Source of the DNA: Alligator mississippiensis
Taxonomy: Eukaryota > Chordata > Crocodylia > Alligatoridae
DNA: 64,000 bases
Direction: 5' to 3'
Assembly: GCF_030867095.1 (NCBI RefSeq)
Contig: NC_081824.1
Span: forward strand, 167,036,933-167,100,932
The notes below the pieces were generated by a model, which worked only from the letters and a program-made list of their open reading frames with translations, searched no databases and was not told the origin of the DNA. Made by a program: the position numbers and the translations under genes. Positions 37,321 to 50,653 of the stretch are shown in pieces. The number at the start of each line of letters is the position of its first letter. Positions within the stretch are counted from its first letter, which is position 1.

Positions 37321-37459
37321 GAATAACAACTTTTATTGGCCCAACTGTACAGCTGGGATAAAGTTAGACAAGCTTTCGAATGCAGCGCAGTCAAACTCGT
37401 CTAACTTTATTTCAACTGTACAGCTGATCCAATAAAAGATATCACCCAAAGAAATCCTT
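37276..37459. mobile_element. Palindromic DNA element with expanded poly-T
   Basis: Left GCAAGGATTTTT...AACTTTTATTGG and right CCAATAAAAGATATCACCC...AAATCCTTGC are inverted. A second inverted pair, CAACTGTACAGCTG(G/A) with AAAGTTAGACAAGC / GTCTAACTTTAT, forms the centre. The ~35-nt T run at 37287-37319 replaces the TTTCTTTGGGTGATAT of the opposite arm, so it is a local expansion or an assembly uncertainty. The superfamily is unassigned. Confidence 0.6.
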
Positions 37460-38182
37460 GCTTATTTCTTGGATGTCTTTGTAGATGTAACTAATTTGTA
37501 ATTGAATAGTAAATATTTACATGAATATTCCTTGTATTACATTTATAAAACTAGTTACAGTGACAAACTTATTTTGCCATAATGCAGCTAAAAGGATGAT
37601 ACATTTTCTGAAAACATACATGGATAATGCAGTCTATTAAATGTTATAATGTATACTAATTGGATTGACTTAAAATTCCAATTTATTTACCCTATACTTT
37701 CATAGTGCTAAAGTTAACAGATGAAATATTTTCAATACTTGCTCATATACATTAAGTAAAATATTGTTTCTGAAACTGATAGACTATTAAGTCTGATTTA
37801 GTATAACCATGCTACTGAATTATTCTTGTTATTTAAACTTTTGTGATTTATTTTTTGTGATTAAGGCCACATACTTAACTCTATCCTTGACCTAACACAG
37901 TTTTGTCTACTGCTTGTTGTCCTCTAAAGTATCTTGTCCCCTCTTACTCTCCTTTCCTCTGAAGTTGAGTAACTTTCTGACTCCCTGATAAACATGCCTT
38001 ATCCCTAGAACTCTTCCCACAGTTCTTTCAGAGCTCAGGGATTGATTACCCAGAGTTATTGTATAGATTTGGTTGGCCTTCTGTAGAGTTTGCCTTTGTC
38101 ACTTCTCCATTGTAATCTGATTATGATGTCTCTAGTAATTCTACCAGTCGTTTTCACTCTAAAAGGTGACACAATCTGGATA

Positions 38183-38399
38183 CAGGCAACCCCCTGCTTA
38201 ACGGTGTTTCATTTAGTGCTATTTCAGTATAATGCTTATTTGAAATTACCTGATTTCACTTAGGGCTCAGCGAGTTTCATTATAACACTTGCGGTCACCA
38301 TCTTGGATTGTCAGATACTTTTGATTTTGCTTAACGCTCATTTCACTTAATGCTTGTTTTTTCAGGAACCAATTAAGAGCGCTAAGCTGGAGTTGCTTG
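38183..38399. mobile_element. Tigger-like (TcMar) MITE
   Basis: Ends CAGGCAACCCCCTGCTTAAC and inverted CAAGCAACTCCAGCTTAGCG are flanked by TA (38181-38182 and 38400-38401). It is 217 bp and non-coding, with TTAACGCT / AGCGCTAA motifs typical of the group. Confidence 0.75.
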
Positions 38400-39650
38400 T
38401 ATGAGCCTACGTCTCTCCTTAATAGCATTTACCCAGCTCTTGACCTAAGTGGGTTTCTGTGAAACACAATTATAGTAAAGAGTAAATGCCTTTAACTAGG
38501 TCTTTATTCAGCAATGAGGCATATCAGGACTTGCTTTTTTACAGCAGACTGGTATAACAAAAAGGGTTTACACCATGGGCAAACCCTGTAGGGAAGATTG
38601 GGGCTGGGGGTGGGACATGTGGTTCTGAGAGTTGGGGAAAATGGGGTGCCTGCATGGGTTTTGAGGGCGGGGGAACTGGGTGCAGGAGTCTTATGCAGAA
38701 TAGTCCCTGGTGGCTGCTGGAGGGCTCTGCATACCCCAGCTCTTGCTTTTATAGCAGCAGCACTGTGCACTGGTTGCTTCTGCAAGAGAGACACTGTGGG
38801 AAAGCTCTTGCTGCTGGGGTGCAGACTCCCTGGGGATTGGGGATGATTTTGGCACTGCTCCTATATTATTGCTGAATATAGCAGATGTGGAGGCATGAGC
38901 CCAAATGGAATTACTTTTCAACTTCTCTAAGTTTTGCACTAATGGCTGACTGAAAGCCATTTGACAGCGCGCTACTTCTCTTAAGTATAGCTCACAAATG
39001 TTAATGTATTAATCTGTGTTGTTCTTTTGGACATGAGACACGGCTGCAAAGAGAAAAGAGGATTTTATTGTACCTTTACACCAAAAAACTACATAATTTT
39101 GACTGCAGAGATGAAACCCGCAGTGATTCTTTACCCTCCTTATGATTCTGACACTGAATATAAAACCATAAATTGGTACCCAATTAAGGTTTCTAGCATA
39201 AAATTAAGGTTTCTAGCATAAAATTAAGTATCATGGAATGCAGCCATTGTACTATGGGAGTAAAGTTTCCATCTTTTTTCCTCCTCCCATTTGCTGCATT
39301 CCAGAAGAATCTCATCTCCATTTTAAACTTAATTATGGACTGGTGACCTTAAATTTGTTGATTTAAGGTTTCATATTCAGTCTAAGCACTGAGGAGTAGA
39401 AAAAACATGGGAAGAACAGACATTGGTTGTAGTATTTAGGCCAGGATGCAATGACCAGTTTCTAAGATAGAAACTATCAAATTGGAATTAGAATTAGGAG
39501 TTTTAACTTAAATCTTCTTTTGATTTTTGTTTTTGTCAGCTTGTGTATAACACATTACCATTAGGGATTAGAGAGTACTGTTTTCGCCTAAGAAGAGAGA
39601 GGGGGGTAGAACTCTCAATTTCCATGGGGTTTTTTTTCTCCTGATTTAAG

Positions 39651-39959
39651 CTATGGCTGTCCAACTCCAAAGTGGCTGGGGGCTGAGTGCAACACAGGCC
39701 ACACCAATGTAAGCCATGAGCACCTTGGGCCACCTGGGTACCCAGACCCTCAAATCCCTGCCTGTGGGCTCCCCTGGCACCCCGTGCCTTGTGGTGGGGG
39801 CAGGAGGCAGAAGCCAAAGAAGAGGAGGAGCCTGGAGACCCAGCTGCTGCTACCCTTGGAGCAATGGAGCCGGTGGTGGGCTGGTTAGGAACTGTGGGGG
39901 TTGTAAATTCACCCCTCACAAGCCACATGCAGCCTGCGAGCTTCCTGTTGGACTATCCT
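39651..39959. mobile_element. hAT element with perfect 8-bp target duplication
   Basis: Ends CTATGGCTGTCCAACTCC and GGACTATCCT are flanked by GATTTAAG at 39643-39650 and 39960-39967. It is 309 bp with a GC-rich interior and no transposase. Confidence 0.8.
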
Positions 39960-40353
39960 GATTTAAGCCAACCCTGTGGTAAAGCCTAAATATGCTTTTT
40001 CTTGAGGATAAAGGCAAACTGGTTTCCCTTTATGATTCAAAGTAGAGTGAAAACAGTATATTTTCCATGTTGTAAAATCTGAAACTTGATTAAATTTCTT
40101 CAAGAGTGGACTTGAGACGCACTGACTAAAGCTTGTTTAACTAATTGGTTACATAGTTTTACTAACATCTTCCTGTTGTGATACAAAACCATATTCCCTG
40201 TGAAATACTGGTTTTACTGTTTTCTTGTGTTCTGAGTACTCAAACACCATAAACTTGTGCAAAAAAGTTATTCTCTAAATGATAAAATATACTGTGAATT
40301 TGATTCCTGGATTTTCTGTAATACTAAGTAGTATAATGTTTGCTGCTGTTTAG

Positions 40354-40518
<165 letters not shown>

Positions 40519-41489
40519 TGAAAGTGAGTGATGTGTAAAATTTCTTAGCTGCATTTTTAGGGTTTTTGGGTGCCTGACTTAGGATAGAGACCTACTCGTT
40601 TTGTAAGTCGTAACCTCCCATTTATTGTGCTATAGATCATATGCAATGTCTGTTAATTGGGTTTCTAAGTACATTTTTAGAACTAGTAAAAAAAAAAAAA
40701 AAAATGTAGCAAATGGAGCTAGCTAGCAATGAATGAACAGACTTTGAATTCCTAACTATCAGTCCAAATCATTGCCTTAGGCCCCTGACACGTTATGTTC
40801 GTTGTGTACTTAACCAGGAAATAGCACAGTATATTTAGACATGCTACACTTGCAGAGTAATTATTGCACAATAGAAATTGACAGCCAGTCAAAAGATGCT
40901 CCTTTTAAGGCCCCTGGTAGATGTTAGAGTTAAAACAGGATTACCCTACTAATCACACCATAAGTAGAAACCTTGCCACACATTCAAGGAGTGAATGATG
41001 TGACACGATGGGAAAACAGCCACAAAAAATACTCTACAAAAGATGTGGAACATTTTTATGGCTGAACTCCATTGTACCTTAAATTGAACATGTGATAGGG
41101 TGACCAAAGCCAGTGTGGTCCGGGCCCCAGGACTGCACCAGGGTGTAGAATGGTTTTGGTGCAGTCCCAGGGCTGGGACTGACAATCAGCTGATTATGCC
41201 AGCCCTGGAACTGCACTGGTGTCTTGAACTAGCCCCACGGTAGACCAACAATCAGCTTACTGGTGGTTCCAACCTTGGGACTGCACCAGGATCTTGAACC
41301 AGCCCTAGTGCATTCTTGGGGCTGGAACTGACAATTGGATGATTGTTGATCCTAGCCCAGGAAAAGATGAGATGCATCTGATGAAGTGAGCTTGGGCTCA
41401 CTAAAGTCTCTGATTTAGTTAGGGTAGATTTTTACATTATAGATGGTCTCCAACAAAGAATGTACGGACCTTGGATATGGTATGTTAGG

Positions 41490-41671
41490 TAGGATGACCA
41501 TATATTTGTTCACCTCGCTTCTGCACAGGAGTAGCAGTGGCTGCCTGCCTGGCTCACTATGCTCCTCCATTTCCCCACCAGACTCTGACGTAGGACTTCT
41601 GACCAACCAGCTGGGATCAGCGTAGGGAATCTAGGACTGTCCTAGCCAAACTGGGATGTATGGTCACCCTA
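41490..41671. mobile_element. hAT MITE (AGGATGACCATAT family)
   Basis: Ends TAGGATGACCATATATT and GATGTATGGTCACCCTA are inverted. It is the same family as the element starting at 18131. It is about 180 bp and non-coding. Confidence 0.7.
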
Positions 41672-42225
41672 TTTATAAGGTGTTCTCAGGAGATTTGAGC
41701 TCTGCTGCTTGGGCTGTTCCTGCGTGCTCCCCCCCCCCATCTTGCACTGGTCTCCCTTCAAAGGTCAGGGGAGCAGCTCCTTCCTGCAGGGGGAGCTCAG
41801 AGCTCACTTCTTATTAGCAGCACATCTGAAGGTGTAAGATAGGGCTGACAGCCCTTGCTAGCAGCTGTCCAGCTCCTGTTGCTGGCAAGTGCAGGCAGAG
41901 GAAGTTCCTAGGGCACTTTTTCCTCCCCTTCTGGATATCTGGCCCAGTGAACTGGAAGCAGGTCACAGTAGCATGACAGTTTTCATCAAGCAACATTACC
42001 TGTTACTTGATAGAAAAAATGTCTGCCAGGAACCTTAAATTCCACCTGTAGCTCATTTGAAGGTGACCAATATTTAGGCTTAAAGTAAGAAACAAAATAT
42101 TGGTCGTTTTTTATATTTGTTCATTTAGACTGCTTACATATTACTTACAGCATGGCCAGAACTAGGATGTGCTAGTACTGCTGCTAAATTACCAGAGCAT
42201 ATCCACTCTAATTATGGCTGCCAGC

Positions 42226-43168
42226 TAGAGGTGCACTGAGATTTTTTGGGCTGATACCAATCGCCAATTTTTAAACTGATTTTTACTGATCTGATTTCCA
42301 ATGCACAGCCCAGCAGCTTGAAGAACAGTGTCTGGCTGGTATGTTTGTTGTGGTGAAAGGGGAGTGGGGAGGGAAGGGCTGTGTGGGTGGGGTTGGGCAG
42401 ATTGAGGCTCCTGTGGTGAGGGAGGGAGTGGGGCTGGGGCAGGTGCTGCCTGGGCAGGGTGTAAGACGGAGCCGTGGCTCATCCAGGAGGGGTGCAGAAG
42501 GCGGGGGGCAGCAGTGGCTTCTGCCGCTGTGTGCACCCTAGGTGGGCATGGGGGGTATGTTCCCGGATCTGCATGCGAAGCAAGGGGGGCTGCTGCTGTG
42601 GGCTGGGGCTAGGGCTGTGCTGGGCTCTTCTTGGCAGGGAGTTTTGGCTGGGCTGCGCTTAAGGTGGGCAGCGCTGGGAGAGGGGCTGTGGGGGTGGGGG
42701 AGCTTGAGCCACCCCAAAATACACCGAAGTCCCCCCAGCTCGCCTCCCAGTGCCGCTGCCGTCTGCCCTGAGCATAAGCTACCCCACCCCACGCAGATCC
42801 AGGGGTACATGCCCCCCATACCCTCCCAGATTGTGTGTAGAGGTCAGAGCCATCCCCTGGATGAGCTGCTGCTCCATCCCACGCCCTGCCTCACTCCAGC
42901 TGGGCAGTGCCCCACTCCTTCCCTCACCATGGGGGGCCTTGATCAGCCTCCCTCTCCCCTCCCACCACAACAGACTTACCAGCTGAATGTAACTCTCCAA
43001 GCTGCCGGGCTGTGCTCCTTGTCACTTACATGCTGTGGCTGCGTGTATGCATGGGGCATTTATTGGCCACATTGTCAGCCACATTAGGCAAAAAAAGCCA
43101 ATTTCTGATGCAGTCAATTTTCTTTGTATTGGTGCTGATCTGATATTGGACCGATGTATCAGTGCATA
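42226..43168. mobile_element. Large palindromic hAT element
   Basis: The left end TAGAGGTGCACTGAGATTTT with GGGCTGATACCAATCGCC and the right end ATATTGGACCGATGTATCAG followed by TGCATA are inverted. Sub-terminal GCACAGCCCAGCAGCTTG versus CAAGCTGCCGGGCTGTGC also pair. The ~900-bp interior is GC-rich with facing GGTGAAAGGGGAGTGGGGAGG / CCTCCCTCTCCCCTCCCACC arms. Open frames up to 181 codons there are not genes. Confidence 0.65.
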
Positions 43169-43738
43169 TTTACTACCAACTAAAACCTAAATCAGTAGCT
43201 TCAGCTTCTCAGTGGAAAAAGAAAATAATCTAGCTGCCAGCTAATTATAATAAGTGAGTAGCTCCTGTTTAAATGGTAACTGCTGTTTTGCAGTGTGGCC
43301 ATTTTATTTATACTGTACCTATTTCCAAATATTTTTTTAACTATACTGCAATAGCTGTGTAATTGTACGTTATTGTGAAATGCATTTATACACCTCAACT
43401 GGTAAAGTGTCTAGGTATCATAAGGATTGGGTGCAACTAGACATCATAATTTACATAAATGTATTCCTCTGGGAGTTTATATTTCAATTACTGACAGTGT
43501 TCACAGGTAAAAAACCTTAATTCTGAGCCACCAGACAAATAAATTCAAAAGGACATGAAATGGATCAAAGACTTGGATTGAGCTGTTCCGTTGAGGTACA
43601 ACATAACAGTATGCCTTTTGAAACTGTCCTGTTCTTGAGAAAACTTTAGCTTAACCCAAAAAATCAGCTTCTTTTTTTTTATTGCAAAGAAAACATAAAA
43701 AATGCTTAAAATATGTGAACTGCTCCAGTCACTTAAAT

Positions 43739-44025
43739 CAGGGGCGTCAAATATATGGCCTGCGGGTGACATCTGGCCTGCGGTCTTGCTCTGTCTAGCC
43801 TGCCAGTTACATGGACTTCAGCACCAAAAGTTACAAGCAAGCCTTTGCCAGTAGTCTTTGGTTGCTGTGACCACCTAGCCTACTGCCCCTTGTGTGCATC
43901 TGCTGTGGCTGAATGGCCCACAGCTGCTTGCCCCACTCTTGCTGTGGTGGCCCAGGCTGGATGTGGCCTGCAAGGAGCTGTAAGGTCTGGATCTAGTCTA
44001 AGGTCCAAGTGAGGTTCACAACCAT
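43739..44025. mobile_element. hAT element (CAGGGGCGTCAAA family)
   Basis: Left end CAGGGGCGTCAAATATATGG and a right end of TGAGGTTCACAACCATG type, with an interior of GGCCTGC-rich blocks. A matching target duplication was not found. Confidence 0.55.
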
Positions 44026-44750
44026 GGTATAAACTTAAGTTATTAATACAGATGCTAGTGATTTAAATATATGTACTGTTAATTATTTAATTCCTTATAT
44101 GGGAGGAAAGGAAAGGGAAGACTACAGCTACAGGTCATACAGTTTTCTATGGATGATCTACTGCCACAAGTAGCTCCTGTTTTGTAGGAGATGCCAACAT
44201 TTCTTAAGCTAAACCAGAGGAGACTAGCAGAGCACCTGAGCATTTTCAAACTGTACTAACAAAAAGCCAGGTGTGATGAGTCCAGTAAAGCTCTAAGTAT
44301 GGATTTTGGACATTGTACAAACAACTGGGGGACACTGCATTTTGATGTCTCCTGCGTGCAAAGCTTGTTTTGTGGGTGGAGCATGAAAGAATACACTGCT
44401 ACTAACTTGTTTTTCTAGTAGTTTGTCTTCTACATCCATGTCCTTCTCTTGGAAGTGCTAAAATGTCATTTTAAGTGAGGAAAATTAGGTAACGTTTAGG
44501 TTAAGTACCTGAACTAACAAGTGAATCCCTATAATATTCTGTTTGTAAAACCTGGGCTAAAAAAATGCACAAAACCATTTGTTTTGCACTCATATACATT
44601 CCTTCTAACACATTTAATTGAAACAGCACACAAGCTAACTGGTCTAGCTGCCAACTTGGTCATAAAAAATGTAATTATGTTCCTTTGTTGATAAAAGTTT
44701 GAGTTAGATGAAAAACAAACCTTGTCCATATTGTGTAGTAACTGTCCTGA

Positions 44751-44906
<156 letters not shown>

Positions 44907-45194
44907 TAGTTTTAATAGCTCCCATGCTAATATGCTTCAAAATAATATTTTATGAACAGACTAATAAATTATAGTAACTTGTCAATACATCTAGAGAAGA
45001 ACTGCACAAAGTCTTGTGACTTCTCTGACCAGCAGTCACTTGTTTGTCATGCTGACAGATTCTGGGGGAAGAGTTTTATCCATTGAATACTGAATTTGGG
45101 CTACATGGTTCTTTTTGCTATTAAAAAAAACAAAACCTTGTAGATTATTAGTGAGGCACCTTAAGCTTTTATTTTTCCAATATTTTTTTTAGGG

Positions 45195-45523
45195 CAGTGG
45201 AGGCCATCCTTTTTGGCAGGTGTCTCACAAATCCTTCTAACCATGTGGCATGGGCAACCAAGGGGGTCTTCACCTTGGCCCTGCACTCTCCCCAAGTGCC
45301 ACTCCAGTTCCCTTTCGCTGCCTGTTCTGCTTCCTGTCCCATTTTTCTTCCTGCTGCTCTGCTTTTTTTGCTTCCTTTCCTGTGTTCTTGCCCCATCTGT
45401 GGCTCTGCTTTCTGTCCTGTCTGATAATGTGCTGCTTGCCCTCTCCCTGATCTGCTCTGTGCCAGGCACAGAGGCTGCCAATGCTACTTGTGGCATGTGT
45501 GTATTGCAGGTTGACCACCCCTG
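45195..45523. mobile_element. hAT element
   Basis: Ends CAGTGGAGGCCATCCTTTTT and GGTTGACCACCCCTG are flanked by TTTTAGGG and TTCTATGG (6 of 8 identical). A second hAT-type left end starts immediately after the right target copy at 45532. A 248-codon minus-strand frame across both is compositional. Confidence 0.65.
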
Positions 45524-45531
45524 TTCTATGG

Positions 45532-45770
45532 CAGAGGTTGGCAACATATGTCCCATGAAGCCATTGAAATCAACCTGTGGAGATTCCAACCCAGCCACTG
45601 TAGCCACCACTTCTCCCTGCAAACTAGCCAAGGTGAAGACCCCCTTGGTTGCCCATGCCATATGGTTGGAAGGAGGGGGCATATTGCCTGCCCTGGCTGA
45701 CTGCAGGGAGGCATTTGCCCATGCTGGGCATGGAGAAGTAGCAGCAGCAGGTGGGTTGGAAGCACTGGCC
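45532..45770. mobile_element. Second hAT element, adjacent, right end unclear
   Basis: The left end CAGAGGTTGGCAACATATG is a typical hAT terminus. The interior includes CTTGGTTGCCCATGCCATATGG, related to 45233-45263 of the neighbour. The right end is not defined. Confidence 0.5.
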
Positions 45771-46069
45771 TGCCTTGCACCGCAGCTGGGTTGAGATGAC
45801 ATGCTGCTGTTGCTGCCCACTGTTTTAGGGCTATTACTATCACCTTTACATCTTTTAAAAAATTCAGTGAGTACTAGTACAGAAATAGCGTTTACAAGGG
45901 AAAGCATGAATAAGTCTCAAAATGAACAATCCTGAAATTGGGTTAAGGTTGTCTCTGCCCCTTACCCCAACATTCAGAATTTTGTGCTTAGTTAGTGCAA
46001 TGTGAATAGCAACATCAGTGGTCATTCTGAGACCTCCCTGTTGTAATACATGGATCTCTAAGCCCTTGA

Positions 46070-46130
46070 CGAAGAAGGCGAGTTTACAGATGGGGAAACC
46101 AAGGCACAGAGAGCAAAAGTAACTTAAGCA
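46070..46130. repeat. MIR/CORE-like SINE trace
   Basis: The stretch GTTTACAGATGGGGAAACC followed by AAGGCACAGAGAGCAAAAGT and AACTTAAG is the well-known MIR core. Only the core is recognisable. Confidence 0.6.
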
Positions 46131-46940
46131 AAGAAACCCACCATGACTTTTTGGTAGTAGAGAACTGGTAAGATAGACATCACAAGGCAGAACTGTGCAG
46201 AATTATAAGCTAGCTCTGCATGTGCTAGCTCCCAAACCAGAGGCACTGTAGCATGTTAGCATGGTGCTGTACTCAGGCTAACTTGGTCTGCTGAGAAGCA
46301 AGTCTTAGTCCAGTTGCTGCACTGTGTCAATATGGCTCTCCTGCTCTTGTTCTAGAGCTAGCTTGGGTGTCTCTGCATCCTATGCTTCTGCAGTGTGCAT
46401 ATGCTGGTATTTAAGGTAGCATGTTCCCAGTTAGCTCAGAGTATCTCTGTGTGGCATTGTATTGTGCCATGTAGACATAATCCTGTGAAGTGCAGTATCA
46501 TGAGACAAGTTCCCTGAGGGGGCTCAAAGCTGTGTGCGACTCTTAAATTACCTAAGCACAAGTGCTTTATAGCTTTGCATTGGAACTCTGCATAATTCTT
46601 ATTCTTGGGTTACCCATGCATATCTTGCAGGACCTTCTCCTTAGATCTAAGATAATTTGGCAATGTGGGATGCTTCTGGTTTGATTCCAAAGCTCTATGG
46701 ATAAGTGTGCTAATCTCATTTCTTCTAGCTATCCTTTTTTTTTTTTTCTTTCTTTTTTTAGCTACAACTAGCAAAAGAAATCCCTGGTAGCTCCAAGTGA
46801 CACACCTCAAATAATTTTTTCAGTGGTGTCATTTAGAGCTCAGACTATTTTACTGAACTCTAGTCACTAACTTCTGAGTTTTCCTTGACTCTGCCTTTAC
46901 AGGTCCCCAGTTTAATGTTCACAAGTATGCAAACTTAGTA

Positions 46941-47308
46941 CAGTAAAAGCTCTGTTATCCGGCATCCCCTGTGAATGGGGAATGCTGAATAACAAAATAT
47001 GCTGGTTAATTGAGCAGCCTGAACAGGCGTCCTTGCCTGTTCGGGCTGCCGCTTCTCCTGCTGTGTCTGGGGCATCGCTGACCCTCCTGCGGGCCCCGTG
47101 GGACAGAGAGGTGGGCCCTGCACAGCCAGTCATGTCCCCAGGCCGTGGGGGCTTGGCAGTGCAGGCTGCTTTGCCCCGGACCGTGGGTGCTCGACGAAAC
47201 CAGAAGTGCCACGGTGGGCACTTCCGGTTTCACTTTGCCTTGCAAGCCGGCATACCAGTTAACAGAGTATGCCAGCTTGTAAGGTGCCGATTAATGGAAC
47301 TTTTACTG
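46941..47308. mobile_element. Tigger-like (TcMar) element
   Basis: Ends CAGTAAAAGCTCTGTTATCC and inverted CAGTAAAAGTTCCATTAATC are flanked by TA (46939-46940 and 47309-47310). It is 368 bp with a GC-rich interior and no transposase. Confidence 0.75.
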
Positions 47309-47542
47309 TACTCTTTCACATCTGGAATAATTGAGGTTGTATGCTTATGTCTACAGACCTAGCTATATTAAGTTAAAGGTGTACAGAACTGTACTCCCAC
47401 TATTGATCCCCACAAGTTCAGGTTTCTTTGTCAGATCTAGCAGCCTAACAGCCTTTACCTTTTTCTGTGTATTTAAAGTGTCCTGTATACAATTTTGAAG
47501 GGATTTTTGCTGAGGTGGGGTTTTTTTGTTGTTGTTCTAGAA

Positions 47543-49027
47543 CAGGCTTGTCCAACATGCGGCCCGCCAAGGCATTTTCTGAGGCCCACGGTGCTGCGAC
47601 GAGAAACGAAAGTAAACACTGTTTACTTTCAGTCCCACCCCTTGTCCCTCCCCCAGCCCCTCAGCAGCTTCCTAATGGCTGCTGAAGGGCTGGGGAAGGG
47701 ACAAGGTTCCCACGCGCACCGCGTCAGCTTGACGTTGCCGACGTGGCGCATGTGGGAAGAGGAGTAGCCATGTGCCTCTAGGGACAAGATGAGCCCAGCC
47801 GGAGCAGCAGGGGCTCAGCTGCACTTTCCCCCTACCTGCGCCGGCCAGTCCTGAGCGGCACACGGCTCCACTGCCGCCTTTGGCTGGTGCCAACCTGGGC
47901 GGGTCTGTCCTATCCAGAGCAGCATGCAGCTGAAACCGGATTGCTACGTGCTGCTGGGGACGGGAGGAGGCGGGCCAGGTCAGCACCAGCCGGCAGAAGC
48001 AGCAGCGAAGCCATGTGCCGCTTGGGACTGACTGGTGCAGGCAGGGGGAAAATGCAGCTGAGCCCCTGCCGCTCCGGCCGGGCTTGTCCCATCCTGAGCG
48101 GTGCATGGCTCCGCCACCGCTTCTGCTGGCCGGTGCAGACCCGGTCGGGCTCCTCCTGTCCCCAGCAACACGTGGGAAGCTGGCTTCAGCTGCGTGCTGC
48201 TCTGGATGGGATGGACCTGGCAGGGTCAGCACTGGCCAGGAAAAGTGGCAGGCAGCTAAAGCTGGCTTCTCGCGTGCTGCTGGGGATGGGAGGAGCCCGG
48301 CTGGGTCTGCACCGGCCAGCAGAAGTGGCGGCGGAGATGTGTGCTGCTCGCGACGGGATGAGCCTGGCTGGAGTGGCACGGGCTCAGCTGCATCTTCCCC
48401 CTGTCTGCACTGGTCAGTCCCAAGCGGCACACGGCTCCGCCACCGCTTCTGCTGACTGGTGCTGACCTGGCTGGCCTCCTCCCGTTCCCAGCAGCATGTG
48501 GGAAGCCAGCATGGGGGGGCGGCGGCGGCCTCGGCAGGCATGGTCCTGGCTTGACCTCTGCGGGGTGAGACAGTGGGAGCTGGTGTCTGCCGGACCCCGT
48601 GCTCCAGGCTCACAGCGCTGAGGCCACCAGGGCTATGTGCCCGAGTGGCCGGGCACCACGGTGAGTGGGGACGTGCTGGCAGGCAGGCAGGTGAGGGGCT
48701 GTGGTGCAGCAGCCGCCTCGCTCCAGTCCCCCTCAGGCAGCGCCGGCTTGTGGGGCTGCGCTGCTCGGTGGGGATGGAGATGTGGAGCTATTTATTTCTC
48801 CCCTTCAGTCTCTGGGGCAGTAGCTGGCTGGATGCACAATTGGTCCCTCCTGCCCCTGCCCACCAGCAGCTACCATGAACCTTGCAGTAACAGGTAGGTG
48901 CAGTAGGGCTACACAGGCAGGGTCTCTTTGGCCCAGGACAGAGGGTGTTTGAATATGGCTCGCTGGCCCACTGGGTGATAAAGAGTTCATGATCTGGCCC
49001 CACATGCAAAAAGGTTGGACACCCCTG
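47543..49027. mobile_element. hAT element (1485 bp) with internal minisatellite
   Basis: Ends CAGGCTTGTCCAACATGCGG and AAAGGTTGGACACCCCTG are flanked by TTCTAGAA (47535-47542) and CTCTAGAA (49028-49035). The interior 47780-48560 is a GC-rich tandem array in which GGTGCAGGCAGGGGGAAAATG, CCGCCACCGCTTCTGCTGGCC and CCCAGCAGCACGTGGGAAGC blocks recur, some inverted. A 313-codon minus-strand frame reflects this array. Confidence 0.8.
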
Positions 49028-49631
49028 CTCTAGAAAATGTGTTGCTTCCGGTATTTACGGAAGACTTGGTAATGAAGAAAAGTTTTATGAGTTGGACTTC
49101 ATAACTTGTGAAAATCCCAGCTGGACTTGTGCAAAGTCATTGTGGCCTATGCAAAAATATTTTGTTAAAAACTACCTCTCTATAATGGCTAATTAAGTTA
49201 CTTTTGAAATCAGAATAGCTATTGCAAATAGTTTCTTGGAATAGCTTCATGTATGAAATCAGATGGGTCAGTAGAGGAGACCCTGGTAGAGGCTTCTTAA
49301 ATGTGCTAGTGTTCTTAGCTGTGAGCTCTTGTAATAGAGTTGGGGCTAGGAAACGAGCAAGCCCACTCGCTCCTAAACCCAGTAATTAGGCAGCGTAGAT
49401 GGTTTGGACAAGTCTTAAGTGCATGCTTTGCATTGTAACGAAGAAATAGGTGGATCTCATTTCTTAATAGCAGTCTTGGGTGCAGCAGGGATATAGGAGA
49501 CACAGATTTGGAAACCAGCTTATTGCATCTCTTTCTAAGGAAATGACAACATAAGCCTTACAGCAGAAATTAGGCTTTTTTTTTTTCTTAATGAGGTTTA
49601 AGGAAAGTACTTACTTTGTGTTATCAGTTAA

Positions 49632-49799
<168 letters not shown>

Positions 49800-50647
49800 T
49801 ATAGTGTTGGATGTGTAGTCAGAAATAATACTTCATACACATGCAGACTGGTAAAGCATAAGATTAAAATGGTTGCAGAAAATAAGCAGCTGTGCTCTAT
49901 CCAGTTGTCAGGAGGTTTTGAGATCTAAACCATGTGTGTATATTATTTAATTCAGCAACTGTAGCTATATAGATTTGTATCAGAGTTTTAGGTTTGTTTA
50001 AGACTCTTCAGATTTTAATGAACAAAATATAAGAATCTTGTGTTTTATAAAATTGTGTAGCAAAAATACATCTTGACACCTGTGCCAAAAATACCAGATG
50101 ACCATGTTATATTGAAAGGGTGTGAAAAAATATTAGTCTCAAAGTGCAATTTTTCTTTTTGGTTAAATACAGCTGGCTTTTTTTGGCACAGCAAATTCTG
50201 TAGATATCTATTTATGAACCAGTCCTAATTGTTCACAAAACAGTCTGTATAAATTGAGATATTAAAATATTATTTTAATTTAGTGCCTCATATCTTTGAT
50301 TTGGCTATTGAGTTTTATAAATTCTAATTTAAAAAAAAAAACCTGTACATAATACATATTTTGTATCTACTCCTTGTGCACATCATTGGTACTCCTTGGT
50401 TGAGGGTGTACACTGGGTTTAAACACTTGAACACTCAACTGTTTGAGAAGGAGCAAGTAGTATAGTGTGACACCAATTCATTAAATTTCTTATTTGCAGA
50501 ATCAGTTCACTTTATTTTATACTTAACAATGAGAATTTAAGTCGCACAGAAACAACTTTGTCAACTGAAGCATTGGAGTAGTAATATGGGAGAAGGAAGA
50601 TGATCTTTCAAATTTTTGTGATCTTGAGAAATGTTTTACAATGACAA

Positions 50648-50653
50648 AATAAA
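50648..50653 (+). terminator. Proximal polyadenylation signal AATAAA
   Basis: A canonical hexamer about 850 nt after the YIPF4 stop, with TTGTTCTGTTTTGCTTTC downstream as a plausible GU/U-rich element. Confidence 0.5.

Noticed and set aside
45161-45907. 248-codon minus-strand frame
   Set aside because: It spans two adjacent hAT elements and their junction; no homology or domain.
47672-48613. 313-codon minus-strand open frame
   Set aside because: It lies wholly in the GC-rich tandem array of the hAT element at 47543-49027; the translation is repetitive with no domain.
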